DNA of 64,000 bases, from assembly GCF_036924525.1 (NCBI RefSeq), contig NZ_JAZHRU010000001.1, positions 4,183,001 to 4,247,000 of the forward strand, written 5' to 3'. The position numbers and the translations under genes were made by a program. Below are positions 51,932 through 60,386 of the stretch, in pieces. The notes beneath the pieces were generated by a model. The model was given only the letters and a program-made list of their open reading frames with translations, was not told the DNA's origin and made no database searches. The stretch is from Bradyrhizobium sp. AZCC 1719. GTDB lineage: Bacteria > Pseudomonadota > Alphaproteobacteria > Rhizobiales > Xanthobacteraceae. Every line of letters begins with the position of its first letter. Positions within the stretch are counted from its first letter, which is position 1.

Positions 51932-53532
51932 AGTTCGGTCCCGCCAGTCCGGCCGATGCGATTGGCGGCGTCACCGTGCACACGCTGCGGCAGGGTTCGC
52001 TGGTGCTGAAGAAAGGCACCACGATCGGGCCTGCCGAGGTCGAGGCGCTCGACAAGGCAGGCGTCAAGGAAATCGTCGTGGTGCGGCTGGAGGAGGGCGA
52101 CGTCTCCGAAGACGAAGCCGCCGCCAGCATCGCGCAGGCGGTTGCGGGCGAGGGCGTCAATGTCGAGCGCGCCTTTACCGGCCGCGCCAATCTGTTTGCG
52201 GCGCAAGCCGGCGTGCTGGTAGTCGACCGCGCGGCGGTTGACCGTATCAACGGCGTCGACGAAGCCATCACCTTTGCGACGCTGTCCGCCTTCAAGCCGG
52301 TGGTCGAAGGCGAGATGATCGCCACCGTAAAACTCATTCCGTTCGGCGTCGAGGCGAAGCTGCGCGATGCGGCCGTGGCCGCTGCAGGCCGCGACGTGCT
52401 GCGAATTGCGCCTTATGTCATCAAGCGCGTCGGCGTGGTCTCGACCATGCTGCCGGGACTCTCGCCAAAAATCATCGACAAGACCTTGCGGGTGACGGCG
52501 GAGCGACTGGCCCCGGCCGGCGCCAGCATCATCGCCGAGCGGCGCGTTCCGCACGATGAGGCGACGCTGGCGTCCTCGATCAAGGAATTGCTCGCCCTCG
52601 GCGCCGAGCTCGTCATCGTGTTCGGCGCCTCCGCCATCGCCGACCGCCGCGACGTGATCCCGGCCGCGATCAGCGAAATCGGCGGCGCCATCGAGCATTT
52701 CGGCATGCCGGTCGACCCCGGCAATCTGCTCCTGATCGGCAGCGCCGGCGGCGTGCCAGTGTTGGGCGCGCCGGGCTGCGCGCGCTCGCCGGTCGAGAAC
52801 GGCTTTGACTGGGTGCTGATGCGGCTTCTCGCCGGGCTGAAGGTCACGCGCGCTGAAATCACCGGCCTCGGCGTCGGCGGCCTGCTGATGGAAATCGTCA
52901 CGCGGCCGCAGCCGCGCACGGTTGCCGATACCGAAGCCAACCGCAACGTCACGGCCATCGTGCTTGCCGCCGGCCGCTCGACCCGCATGGGCGGTCCCAA
53001 CAAGCTCTTGGCCGAAATCGACGGCAAGAAGCTGGTGCGCATCGTCGCCGAACAGGCGCTGGCCTCGAAGGCAACGGACGTGATCGTCGTGACCGGCCAC
53101 CAGGCCGAATTGGTCGAGCAAGCCTTGGCAGGCCTCAATGTAAAGTTCGTCCGCAACCCGGATTTCGGCGGCGGGCTGGCCTCATCGGTGAAGGCTGGCA
53201 TCGCGGCGGTGCCCGACAGTGCCGACGGTGCCGTCGTCTGCCTCGGCGATATGCCGCTGATTGATGCGAAGCTGATCGACCGCTTGATCGAAACCTTCGC
53301 GCCGGATCGCGGCCACCTAATCGCCGTCCCCGTCAGCGACGGCCGCCGCGGCAATCCCGTGCTGTGGTCGCGCCGCTTCTTCAAGGAGCTGATGACGCTG
53401 GAAGGCGACGTCGGCGCCCGCCACTTGATCGCGAAGCACACCGAGGCGGTGGCCGAAGTGCCGGTCGAGGGCCAAAGCGCGTTCCTCGACATCGACACGC
53501 CGCAAGCGCTGGAGGCCGCCCGAAGGGGATAG
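51928..53532 (+). CDS. MoeA-like / MocA-like molybdenum cofactor fusion protein
   Basis: 534 residues in two parts. Residues 1-335 resemble a MoeA/MogA-type molybdopterin-binding protein (ELVIVFGASAIADRRDVIPAA, then GMPVDPGNLLLIG). Residues 340-534 are a nucleotidyltransferase with LAAGRSTRMGGPNKLL (346-361) and CLGDMPLID, as in MocA, which makes molybdopterin cytosine dinucleotide. CO dehydrogenase-type enzymes use that cofactor form, so the fusion would join molybdopterin binding to CMP transfer. Last gene of the cluster, coupled by ATGA. Confidence 0.9.
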   Translation: MKFGPASPADAIGGVTVHTLRQGSLVLKKGTTIGPAEVEALDKAGVKEIVVVRLEEGDVSEDEAAASIAQAVAGEGVNVERAFTGRANLFAAQAGVLVVDRAAVDRINGVDEAITFATLSAFKPVVEGEMIATVKLIPFGVEAKLRDAAVAAAGRDVLRIAPYVIKRVGVVSTMLPGLSPKIIDKTLRVTAERLAPAGASIIAERRVPHDEATLASSIKELLALGAELVIVFGASAIADRRDVIPAAISEIGGAIEHFGMPVDPGNLLLIGSAGGVPVLGAPGCARSPVENGFDWVLMRLLAGLKVTRAEITGLGVGGLLMEIVTRPQPRTVADTEANRNVTAIVLAAGRSTRMGGPNKLLAEIDGKKLVRIVAEQALASKATDVIVVTGHQAELVEQALAGLNVKFVRNPDFGGGLASSVKAGIAAVPDSADGAVVCLGDMPLIDAKLIDRLIETFAPDRGHLIAVPVSDGRRGNPVLWSRRFFKELMTLEGDVGARHLIAKHTEAVAEVPVEGQSAFLDIDTPQALEAARRG

Positions 53533-53555
53533 CTTGGGACAGCGCCGATCTCAGA

Positions 53556-53660
53556 CCTCATCCTGAGGAGCATCGCGAAAGCGATGCGTCTCGAAGGATG
53601 AATGGCACTAGCCGGGCCACATGGTTCGAGACGGCGCTTGCGCGCCTCCTCACCATGAGG
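53556..53660. repeat. Palindromic repeat, family C, copy 2
   Basis: CCTCATCCTGAGGAGCATCGCGAAAGCGATGCGTCTCGAAGGATG on the left and a partner ending CTCCTCACCATGAGG on the right, related to 26547-26685. It follows the MoeA-MocA stop by 24 bases, at the end of the cox-type operon, and could stabilise or end that transcript. Confidence 0.82.
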
Positions 53661-53733
53661 GCGAGTAGCATTCATTCACCAACTGGAAACTCCCCCGGCT
53701 TAGATTCTACCCGTTACCTCGGGGGAGGGGATT

Positions 53734-54126
53734 TTGATCGTTTCGACTGTCGCGGCACAGCGCCGCGCGCTGTTCGTCGTTGCATTGACGCTGATACTGG
53801 CCGTTTCGAGCTACATCACCAAGGCATGGGCGGCCGGCGCGGTCGCGATCGGCAAGTGCGGTGCTTACGGCCAGGCCTATGATTATGCCGCCGAGGCCGA
53901 CGCGCGCACCGCGGCGCTGAAGCAGTGCAAGGGCACCTGCACCGCGATTACCATGAAACGCGCCTGCGCCGCGTTCGCCGTCGACATGACCAATCCCTGC
54001 GGTCCCCACGGCTACGCGGTAAAGCCGAAGATTTCGAGCTCGCTCAACGCCGCAACAAAGAAATGCTATGAATTCGGCGGCAAGGAATGCGTGATCCGCG
54101 CCTGGGCCTGCGACGCCAAGGGGTGA
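53734..54126 (+). CDS. Small secreted cysteine-containing protein, DUF4189-like
   Basis: 130 residues from a TTG start directly behind a very strong GGGGGAGGGG ribosome-binding site. A Sec signal (about 10-33, ending AWA) is followed by a domain with six or more Cys in pairs (GKCGAYG, LKQCKGTCTAI, MKRACAAF, NPCGPHG, KECVIRAWACDAKG), so it should have disulfides in the periplasm. DUF4189-like proteins have this pattern. Function unknown. Confidence 0.78.
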   Translation: MIVSTVAAQRRALFVVALTLILAVSSYITKAWAAGAVAIGKCGAYGQAYDYAAEADARTAALKQCKGTCTAITMKRACAAFAVDMTNPCGPHGYAVKPKISSSLNAATKKCYEFGGKECVIRAWACDAKG

Positions 54127-54137
54127 TTATTGCTATT

Positions 54138-54239
54138 GTCATTCCGGGGCGGCTCGCAGAGCCGAACTATGGTGCGCAATTGCGCACCTGAGAATCTCGA
54201 GATTCCGGGTCTGGTGCTGGCGCACCATCCCGGAATGAC
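54138..54239. repeat. Palindromic repeat, family A, copy 4
   Basis: GTCATTCCGGGGCGG ... CCCGGAATGAC with core GAATCTCGAGATTC and the inner arm GGTGCGCAATTGCGCACC also found in copy 2. It ends 12 bases before the ATG of the DUF2000 gene, adjoining its ribosome-binding site. Confidence 0.9.
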
Positions 54240-54251
54240 AGCGGAGACCTC

Positions 54252-54662
54252 ATGCAATTCGACACCAAGATCGCGGTCGTGATCCGGACCGATCTCGAAG
54301 CCTGGCAGAAGCTCAACGTCGCGTCTTTTCTGGCCGGCGGCATCGCCGCCGCTTTCCCCGAATGTATCGGCGAGCCCTATGGCGACGGCTCAGGCACCAG
54401 ATATCTGTCGCTGATCGGCCAGCCGATCCTGATCTACGGCGCCGACCGGCCGGCGCTGTCCCGCGCGCTGGAGCGCGCGCTCGCCCGCAACGTCACGCCC
54501 GCCGTTTATACCGAGGACATGTTCAAGACCGCGCATGACGCCGCCAACCGCGAGGTGGTTAAGGGCGTGATCCGCGCCGAACTCAATCTGGTCGGCCTCG
54601 CGATGCGCGCCGAGCGCAAGGTGATCGACAAGATCATCGACGGCCTGAAGTTTCACGGCTAG
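54252..54662 (+). CDS. DUF2000-family protein
   Basis: 136 residues; family recognised from TKIAVVIRTDLEAWQKLNVASFLAGGIA and the C-terminal LNLVGLAMRAERKVIDKIIDGLKFHG. DUF2000 proteins resemble peptidyl-tRNA hydrolase 2 folds, but their activity is not known. GGAG lies 5 bases before the ATG. A degenerate copy of its 3' third lies 1.15 kb downstream (55816-55945). Confidence 0.82.
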   Translation: MQFDTKIAVVIRTDLEAWQKLNVASFLAGGIAAAFPECIGEPYGDGSGTRYLSLIGQPILIYGADRPALSRALERALARNVTPAVYTEDMFKTAHDAANREVVKGVIRAELNLVGLAMRAERKVIDKIIDGLKFHG

Positions 54663-54879
54663 GCGTTTTCGAAAGCCTGAGCTATTGGCCCGGCGTTGCG
54701 CCAGGCCGGCCTCGTTGAAGAGGTAATAGAATAACGAGTGACCTCAAGGCAGCCACTGCGATTGACCAAGTCAGACTGCATCTACCCGACTAACCCGGCG
54801 GCGCAATTTCAAAGAAGAGCCGAGGAACATCTGCCGTAACAGGCTTGTTCGTTCGTCGGGGCAGCACGAGGAGGCTACC

Positions 54880-55746
54880 ATGAGGACACCTCAGCTCTCC
54901 GCATTAATGTTAGCTGTTCTTACCTTCAGCGCCGGCGCCGCGGAACCTCAGAAGCTGTGGGAGGCGAGTGGCTTCAAGAACCCCGAATCGGCGGTCTTCG
55001 ACCGAGCTGCGGGGGCCGTCTATGTGTCGAACGTCAACGGCGATCCGATGAAAAAGGATGGCAACGGCTTCGTTTCAAAGCTCGGGCCGGATGGGAAGGT
55101 CGTAACAATCGAGTGGGTCAAGGGACTCGATAGTCCGACCGGGCTCGCGCTTGCCAATGGCAAGCTCTACGTCGCAGACGTGGACCGGATTGCGGAAATC
55201 GACCTCGCCAAGGGCGAAGTCGTAAACCGGTTCGAGGCACCCGGATCCAAGTTTTTGAACGACCTCGCCGCTGACAAGAGTGGACGGATTTACGCTTCCG
55301 ATATGGTGTCAAACAGCATTTGGGTGCTCGACGGCAGCAAGCTGTCTCTCCTGATGCAGGATGACGCGCTCGAAAATCCAAACGGGCTCCTCGCCGAGGA
55401 CGGCCGGCTTGTGGTCGCGTCGTGGGGCAAAATGGCTCCCGACTTCTCGACGAAGGTGCCCGGCCGCATGAAGACGGTCGATCTCGCGACGAAGAAAGTA
55501 TCTGATCTAGGAAGCTCGGCACCAGTCGGCAATCTCGACGGCGTCGAACCCGATGGCAAGGACGGCTATCTCGTCACCGATTGGATGACCGGCGGGTTGT
55601 TCCGCATCGCGAGCAATGGCACAGCGACGCGCCTCCTTCCGCTTGCGAAGGGGAGCGCTGATCTCGGGATGGGGCCGGATGGCATCGTCATGATCCCGAT
55701 GATGATGGAAGGCACTGTTGTGGCTTACAGGGTCGATACACGCTGA
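54880..55746 (+). CDS. Secreted SMP-30/gluconolactonase-like beta-propeller protein
   Basis: 288 residues with a Sec signal (1-20, cleavage near AGAA) and repeated propeller blades: NPESAVFDRAAGAVYVSNVNG, SPTGLALANGKLYVADVDRI, FLNDLAADKSGRIYASDM, NPNGLLAEDGRLVVASWG, NLDGVEPDGKDGYLVTDW. The spaced Glu/Asn/Asp residues fit the metal site of the SMP-30/Gluconolactonase/LRE family. The ribosome-binding site GAGGAGG is strong. It lies between a DUF2000 gene and a fragment of a second DUF2000 gene, so it may have been inserted there. Confidence 0.82.
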   Translation: MRTPQLSALMLAVLTFSAGAAEPQKLWEASGFKNPESAVFDRAAGAVYVSNVNGDPMKKDGNGFVSKLGPDGKVVTIEWVKGLDSPTGLALANGKLYVADVDRIAEIDLAKGEVVNRFEAPGSKFLNDLAADKSGRIYASDMVSNSIWVLDGSKLSLLMQDDALENPNGLLAEDGRLVVASWGKMAPDFSTKVPGRMKTVDLATKKVSDLGSSAPVGNLDGVEPDGKDGYLVTDWMTGGLFRIASNGTATRLLPLAKGSADLGMGPDGIVMIPMMMEGTVVAYRVDTR

Positions 55747-55815
55747 GAACAGGCGTGCGCCTGGGCTGAGCCGGGCGTGGCTTCTGATGAAGTGCGCTTC
55801 GGACACGATGGTCAA

Positions 55816-55945
55816 CGCATGACGCTGCCAACCGCGGGTGGTTAAGGGCGTGATCCGCGCCGAGCTCAACCTCGTCGGCCTCGCTGTTCGTGCCGAGCGC
55901 AAGGTGATCGACAAGATCGTCGACGGGCTGAAGTTTCATATCTAG
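55816..55945 (+). pseudogene. Partial, frameshifted copy of the DUF2000 gene
   Basis: This stretch matches 54532-54662. CGCATGACG-C-GCCAACCGCG is kept, one base is missing before GTGGTTAAGG, and the last 35 codons read VVKGVIRAELNLVGLAVRAERK and end GLKFHI with a stop. There is no start codon or ribosome-binding site. It is the 3' end of a second DUF2000 gene. Confidence 0.85.
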
Positions 55946-56008
55946 AGCAATCGACCGGTAAGTTCAGAGCGGTCGGCGGGCGTTCGTTTTGATGTGCAAG
56001 TATCCTGC

Positions 56009-56194
56009 TTAGTCTTCGTCCGGCTCGCGTATGACCGGCGCTTCGTCTGCGCCCTCTTCTTCGTCCTCGTCCTCTTCCTCTTCGTCCTCGTCGTCTTCAT
56101 CAGGATCTCGAGGCGGCATCGTGTTGCCCGCGATCACGAAGGGATTCCAGTCGATCAATCTGGTAGAAAGTTCCTCGGGGATGTGTGGGGTCAT
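56009..56194 (-). CDS. Acidic-tailed small protein
   Basis: 61 residues from ATG 56194 (AAGGAG 7 bases upstream). The first 35 residues (MTPHIPEELSTRLIDWNPF) look foldable. The rest is a run of Asp/Glu broken only by a few other residues. It may be a nucleic-acid mimic, a chaperone-like tail or a metal binder; nothing shows which. It follows the next gene on the same strand after 154 bases. Confidence 0.6.
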   Translation of the reverse strand: MTPHIPEELSTRLIDWNPFVIAGNTMPPRDPDEDDEDEEEEDEDEEEGADEAPVIREPDED

Positions 56195-56348
56195 GTTGTT
56201 GCTCCTTGGATGTGACCGTGTGACCAGCGGACACCCATCGGGAGCGATGACAATGTCAGCTTGTCCCAATGGCAGAAATGGTGCCGTCAGACATCGCCCC
56301 GTCGTGTCCGCACAAGAGCGGACACCGGAGCGGCAACCGTCCTGCGCC

Positions 56349-56666
56349 TCAGCTCTGCAGTCCGACAAATCCGCGCAGCTTCTTGACCGTCTCGGCAGCG
56401 TCGTTGGCTTCCTCGGTGGTCAGGACGGTGATCTCGCCATTGCGCCTGTGCATGACGCTGTGGTGGATTGGTGCGCCTGAAAGGCTGTCCACGTCGGACT
56501 TCACCGCGATGTCGTCGATTTCGGAGAGCGGGAACTCGACGGGCTTCTTGTTCCACAGCAACATTTTCTGCTGCAGGATCGCCTTGCCGGAATCCTTGTC
56601 GAACGTAAGCGTGGTCGAGCCTGCTTTCAGAACGAGCTTGCTCGGAGCTTCTTGGATACTAGTCAT
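56349..56666 (-). CDS. Conserved-looking small cytoplasmic protein
   Basis: 105 residues, no signal or membrane helix. It has a mixed alpha/beta pattern: KLVLKAGSTTLTFDKDSGKAILQQ, then WNKKPVEFPLSEIDDIAVK, which resembles a small PH-like or bacterial YokE/PH-domain strand pattern, and a final helix EEANDAAETVKKLRGFVG. GGAG lies 6 bases before ATG 56666. I do not recognise the family with certainty. Divergent from the sulfite dehydrogenase pair. Confidence 0.65.
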   Translation of the reverse strand: MTSIQEAPSKLVLKAGSTTLTFDKDSGKAILQQKMLLWNKKPVEFPLSEIDDIAVKSDVDSLSGAPIHHSVMHRRNGEITVLTTEEANDAAETVKKLRGFVGLQS

Positions 56667-57041
56667 GGCAGGTCTCCGCTGTTTCCAACTTTGACTTGGC
56701 GCCATCGGGCGATGCCTCGATAGACGACGATACCTGCCCCCTCAGCGACCGGTGATGATGATTGCTGCCAGCACAGAAGTTGCGAGACAATGCATGTTTG
56801 ACGACACGCATGTCCCGCCGTTCTTGTGCGGCGGTCGCATTTTTTGCGAATCTCGCAAGGTTTGTGGGCCGTGTCGAGCGGCAAATTGACGCCAATGCCG
56901 GACGCCTCGAAGCACGATCCTGCGCGGCGGCTCCAGGCCGTCTTGCGGCAAGGCCGCAAAACGCGAATACTCCCGCCAGCCGGGTTTCCTGAAGGGAACT
57001 GCGGCCAAAAAGCCCGGCATAGGGCAATGAGGGAGGATATC

Positions 57042-58340
57042 ATGGCGCGGGAGTCCGGGCGCGATACGCCCAACGGCAACAATTTCAGTACCAGCCGGCG
57101 CAGATTTTTGGGCAGTTCAGGACTGGCTGCGATCGGCGCCGTCATCGGAGGCGCGATGCCGCTCTCACGCAACGGCGGCGGAATCCCTCAGGCCCATGCG
57201 CAGGCCGCTCCGGGCGCGCCCCCTCCGGCCAAGGGACCGCAATACCTGAAATATCCAGGCAAGCACGAAGGCCTGGTCGTGCTCGGCGAAAAGCCGCTGG
57301 TTGCCGAGACGCCCGAAAGCCTGCTCGACGACGACACCACGCCGATCGAGAAGTTCTACATCCGGAACAACGGGCAGATCCCCGAGGAGGCGAAGGATCC
57401 CGACGCCTGGAAGATCACCATCGATGGCGAGGTCAACAACAAGATCGAGATCACGCTCGGTGAGTTGAAATCGAAATACAAGGCCGTGACGCGGCGCATG
57501 GTGCTGGAATGCGGCGGCAACGGCCGTGCCGGATTCTCGCCGCCGGCGCGCGGCAACCAGTGGACCAATGGCGGGGCGGGCTGCGCCGAATGGACCGGCG
57601 TGCCGCTCGCCGATCTGCTCAAGAAGGCGGGCCTGAAGCCATCAGCAAAATACACCGCTCATTATGCGGCCGATCTTCATCTGTCGGGCGATGCCAATAA
57701 GCCGAGCCTCTCGCGCGGCGTGCGGCTGGAGAAGGCGATGGACCCCAACACGATGATCGTCTGGGCCATGAACGGCAAGCCGCTGCCGAACATCCATGGC
57801 GGGCCGGTGCGCCTGATCGTCCCGGGCTGGTCGGGCTCGGCCTCGCAGAAATGGCTGACGCGCATCACCATCCGCGACCGCGAGCATGACGGCCCCGGCA
57901 TGACGGAGTTTTCCTATCGCACCCCGATCAAGCCGATGGTGCCCGGCGGCAAGGCCGATCCGGCAAACTTCCGCATCCTGGAATCGATGCCGGTACGCTC
58001 GATCATCACCAATCCGGCCAACGGGGCGAAGTTCGCGGCCGGCACCAAGGAGCTGAAGCTGCGCGGCGCGTCCTGGGCCGGCGATCTCACCGTCAAGCAG
58101 GTGGATATCTCGACCGATTTCGGCGCGAGCTGGCAGCGGGCCACGCTTGAGAAGCCGAAGAACAAATATGACTGGCAGCGTTGGACTGCGACCTTGAAAC
58201 TGCCAAGTGACGGCTATTTCGAGATCTGGGCGCGCGCAACCGATTCCAAGGGTGCGATGCAGCCGCATCAGGCCGGCTTCTGGAATCCGCAAGGCTATGG
58301 CGGCAACGCCATGCACCGCATCGCCGTGCTGGTCGGATGA
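57042..58340 (+). CDS. Tat-exported sulfite dehydrogenase molybdenum subunit (SorA-like)
   Basis: 432 residues with a twin-arginine signal (SRRRFLGSSGLAA at 18-30). Two domains follow: the oxidoreductase molybdopterin domain (about 75-290), with the molybdenum-binding C157 in RMVLECGGNGRAGF, and the Mo-co dimerisation domain (about 310-430). GGPVRLIVPGWSGSASQKWL is a sulfite oxidase-family hallmark. ATG 57042 has GGGAGG 5 bases upstream. It overlaps the cytochrome gene (ATG inside TGATG). Sulfite oxidation in the periplasm, electrons passed to the cytochrome. SoxC is the alternative name, but the paired cytochrome argues for SorAB. Confidence 0.88.
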   Translation: MARESGRDTPNGNNFSTSRRRFLGSSGLAAIGAVIGGAMPLSRNGGGIPQAHAQAAPGAPPPAKGPQYLKYPGKHEGLVVLGEKPLVAETPESLLDDDTTPIEKFYIRNNGQIPEEAKDPDAWKITIDGEVNNKIEITLGELKSKYKAVTRRMVLECGGNGRAGFSPPARGNQWTNGGAGCAEWTGVPLADLLKKAGLKPSAKYTAHYAADLHLSGDANKPSLSRGVRLEKAMDPNTMIVWAMNGKPLPNIHGGPVRLIVPGWSGSASQKWLTRITIRDREHDGPGMTEFSYRTPIKPMVPGGKADPANFRILESMPVRSIITNPANGAKFAAGTKELKLRGASWAGDLTVKQVDISTDFGASWQRATLEKPKNKYDWQRWTATLKLPSDGYFEIWARATDSKGAMQPHQAGFWNPQGYGGNAMHRIAVLVG

Positions 58341-58687
58341 TGCAGCGCTTGGTGTGGTTCGCGATGGCCGGCGCGCTCTGGATCGTGCCGGCCATGGCGC
58401 AGACAAGCTTTGCGCCACGCGAGGAAAGTCCGGAGGAGTTTCCCGCAGGTCCCGGTCGCGACGAGACCTTCTACGCCTGCACCGCCTGCCACGGTTTCCG
58501 CCTGGTGGCGCAGCAGGGCATGACGCGCGCGCGGTGGGAGGATTCGATCAACCTGATGATCCGCCGCCACAACATGCCGCCGCTCGACGACAAGGATCGC
58601 GAAAAGGTCCTGAGTTATCTCGAGACGGCCTATCCGCCCCGCGCGCCCACGGGCCGGGGAGGCTGGGTGAACCCGTTCGCGAAGTGA
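58337..58687 (+). CDS. Cytochrome c subunit of the sulfite dehydrogenase (SorB-like)
   Basis: 116 residues: a Sec signal (1-22, ending AMAQ) and one heme c site C48-T-A-C51-H52. A distal Met is available in QQGMTRARW or HNMPPLD. The ATG overlaps the molybdenum-subunit stop codon, so both are made together. It should take electrons from the molybdenum subunit to a soluble cytochrome or oxidase. Confidence 0.88.
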   Translation: MMQRLVWFAMAGALWIVPAMAQTSFAPREESPEEFPAGPGRDETFYACTACHGFRLVAQQGMTRARWEDSINLMIRRHNMPPLDDKDREKVLSYLETAYPPRAPTGRGGWVNPFAK

Positions 58688-58924
58688 GCGCTCGCGGCTC
58701 ACACTCCGCCCGATGATCTCGCAGATCAGATGATTCGCCTGGGTCGGCGGACATGCGTATTTGATATTGCAGCCATGTGATCGCGCCGGGCATTTTGTGC
58801 GGCGAGGTGCAAAATTGATGCATGCGTGCGAGGTATTTGGTCTCGCATTTGTTGGCACCAATACCTATCTCTCGGATCAGGGAAGGAAATTCGCCCAAGG
58901 ACAACTCCGATAAAGGAGCCATCC

Positions 58925-59135
58925 ATGGCGAACGCACTCACCACTGGCCTGGTTTTCTGCCCCGACCGGAAAGCCCTCGTTCTTCACCCGATTGTTGCGC
59001 GTTCAAATCGAAGCCCGTCAGCGGCGGGCTGACCGTGTCGTTGCGCAGTACCTTGCCGCCCGCGGGTTCAAACCGACTGACGACGCCGGGCATCAGGCCG
59101 GGCGTCTGCTTGCTAAAGCGGGGCGGCATCCATGA
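58925..59135 (+). pseudogene. Small gene with a probable one-base frameshift
   Basis: AAGGAG is 6 bases before the ATG at 58925, and the first 10 codons read MANALTTGLV. The frame then leads to a stop at 59032. One frame over, the same DNA reads SAPTGKPSFFTRLLRVQIEA and on to a basic C terminus AGRLLAKAGRHP, ending TGA at 59135, exactly overlapping the ATG of the next small ORF. One extra base in the TTTT or CCCC run near 58952-58962 would explain both. The joined protein would be about 69 residues, basic and helical. It could be a true frameshift mutation, a sequencing error or programmed frameshifting. Confidence 0.45.
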
Positions 59136-59254
59136 TCACACTCATCCTCGTGCAGTTGGCAACCAGGCTCGCTCGCCTTGGGAAGGAGGGTCTTGCGGCG
59201 TGGCACGAAGCCCAGCGCCTTCGCCGTCTCCTTCCGGGCCCGACCGAGGAGTAG
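59132..59254 (+). CDS. Possible 40-residue small protein coupled to the preceding small gene
   Basis: ATG at 59132 overlaps the stop of the preceding frame (ATGA). The peptide starts MITLILVQLATRLARLGKEG and ends RLLPGPTEE: a hydrophobic then amphipathic helix with a charged end. Natural-looking composition plus the stop-start overlap support it; I do not recognise it. Confidence 0.4.
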   Translation: MITLILVQLATRLARLGKEGLAAWHEAQRLRRLLPGPTEE

Positions 59255-59294
59255 CCCGGTTGGCGTGAACAGACGCGCCACGACAAAATCCTGA

Positions 59295-59325
59295 GCTTCG
59301 GTTCTGGTTTGATCAGAACCGAAGC
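59295..59325. repeat. Perfect 12-bp hairpin
   Basis: GCTTCGGTTCTG (59295-59306) and its exact complement (59314-59325) around a 7-base loop. No T run follows, so it is not a typical terminator. It lies between the small ORFs and the convergent cyclase gene, next to repeat family E. Confidence 0.75.
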
Positions 59326-59329
59326 AGGC

Positions 59330-59422
59330 GTAGCCCGCATGAGCCAACGGGTCGCGCGAATGCGCGCCCGATAACAGGCTCCGCGGGCCGGCCCCGCATA
59401 TCGCGTTGCTCATGCGGGCTAC
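59330..59422. repeat. Palindromic repeat, family E
   Basis: GTAGCCCGCATGAGC at 59330-59344 and its perfect 15-bp complement at 59408-59422, with inner GC-rich palindromes. It sits right after the stop of the convergent cyclase gene. GTAGCCCGG-type REP sequences are common in this group. Confidence 0.8.
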
Positions 59423-59432
59423 TAGCTACTTG

Positions 59433-60386
59433 CTATCTCACCGCGATCGGCGACACCGTAGAACCGGAGCCGCCCTGAATCTTGAGCGGCTGCATCACAA
59501 AGGCGAACTCGCCGACGCCCTTTTGCGTGAGCTCGTCGAGCTTGAGATTCTCCAACAGATGGATCCCGTTCACTACGAGCGCGATCTGGTGCACCGGAAG
59601 CGACAATTGCTTGTCGGGGTTCGGTGCCACTTCGACCGGCCAGTTGTCCGCGCCGAGCAGCATCGGGTCCTTTGCGGCTAGCCAGAGCGCGGCCGGCACG
59701 CCGATGCCGGGGCAGGATTTCACGTAGCGCGGGTTGTCCTTGCCATAGAGCTTGCCCCAGCCGGTGTGAATGAGCACGGCGTCGCCGGGCTGCAGCGTCA
59801 GGTTTTGCTTCTTCAGGGCGCCCTCGAGATCTTCCACGGTGATTTCGTAATTGTCGCCCAGCATCTCGACGCCCTTGAAGCCCGCGACGTCGATCAGCAC
59901 GCCGCGCGTGAACAGCGTGCCCACATTGTGGATTCCGAACTTCTTGAATCCGGTGCGATCCGAGTTCTCGTCGACCTTCTGGCAATTGTACCAGCTATTG
60001 AGATGGGTCTGGTGCGCAAAGCCGTCGAACTGCGTGCCGACCTGGCCAAGCTCGGTAATGATGATCTCTTCGTTCGAGCCGCGCATGTTGGAGAACTGGT
60101 TCATGAACGTGCGCTTGGTATGCATGTCGAAGCGCCGCGTTCCGAAGAACGCCATGCTGGGACCGAGCACGTGCGCGAGCTCGATCACTTCGCCGGTCTT
60201 GATCAGCTTCGCTGCGTTCATCACGGCCGCGGGCTTCTGGTGATTGGCCGCACCGCGTTCGTCGGCCGCGCCCCATTTCGACGGACAGCGTTGGCTTTCG
60301 GACGGAACGGTCCAGGTTGGTGCTTGCGCGTAGGCAGCGGCGGAAAACGCAAGCGCGATCGCCGCACCCAATGTGAATGCTTTCAT
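59433..60386 (-). CDS. Secreted cyclase-family (kynurenine formamidase-like) hydrolase
   Basis: 317 residues with a Sec signal (1-21, ending AYAQ) and a cyclase domain: GTQFDGFAHQTHLNSWYN carries the metal-binding HxxxD-like set (the family motif is HxGTHxDxPxH, here changed to GTQFDGFAHQ). LQPGDAVLIHTGWGKLY and a C-terminal GVGEFAFVMQPLKIQGG follow. Family members hydrolyse N-formylkynurenine, creatinine-like rings or cyclic esters; the substrate here is unknown. GGGAGG is 6 bases before the ATG. Divergent from the TRAP binding protein, 207 bases apart. Confidence 0.85.
   Translation of the reverse strand: MKAFTLGAAIALAFSAAAYAQAPTWTVPSESQRCPSKWGAADERGAANHQKPAAVMNAAKLIKTGEVIELAHVLGPSMAFFGTRRFDMHTKRTFMNQFSNMRGSNEEIIITELGQVGTQFDGFAHQTHLNSWYNCQKVDENSDRTGFKKFGIHNVGTLFTRGVLIDVAGFKGVEMLGDNYEITVEDLEGALKKQNLTLQPGDAVLIHTGWGKLYGKDNPRYVKSCPGIGVPAALWLAAKDPMLLGADNWPVEVAPNPDKQLSLPVHQIALVVNGIHLLENLKLDELTQKGVGEFAFVMQPLKIQGGSGSTVSPIAVR

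Noticed and set aside
59295..59325. Perfect hairpin taken as a terminator of the small ORFs
   Set aside because: No T run on either side; called a hairpin repeat instead.
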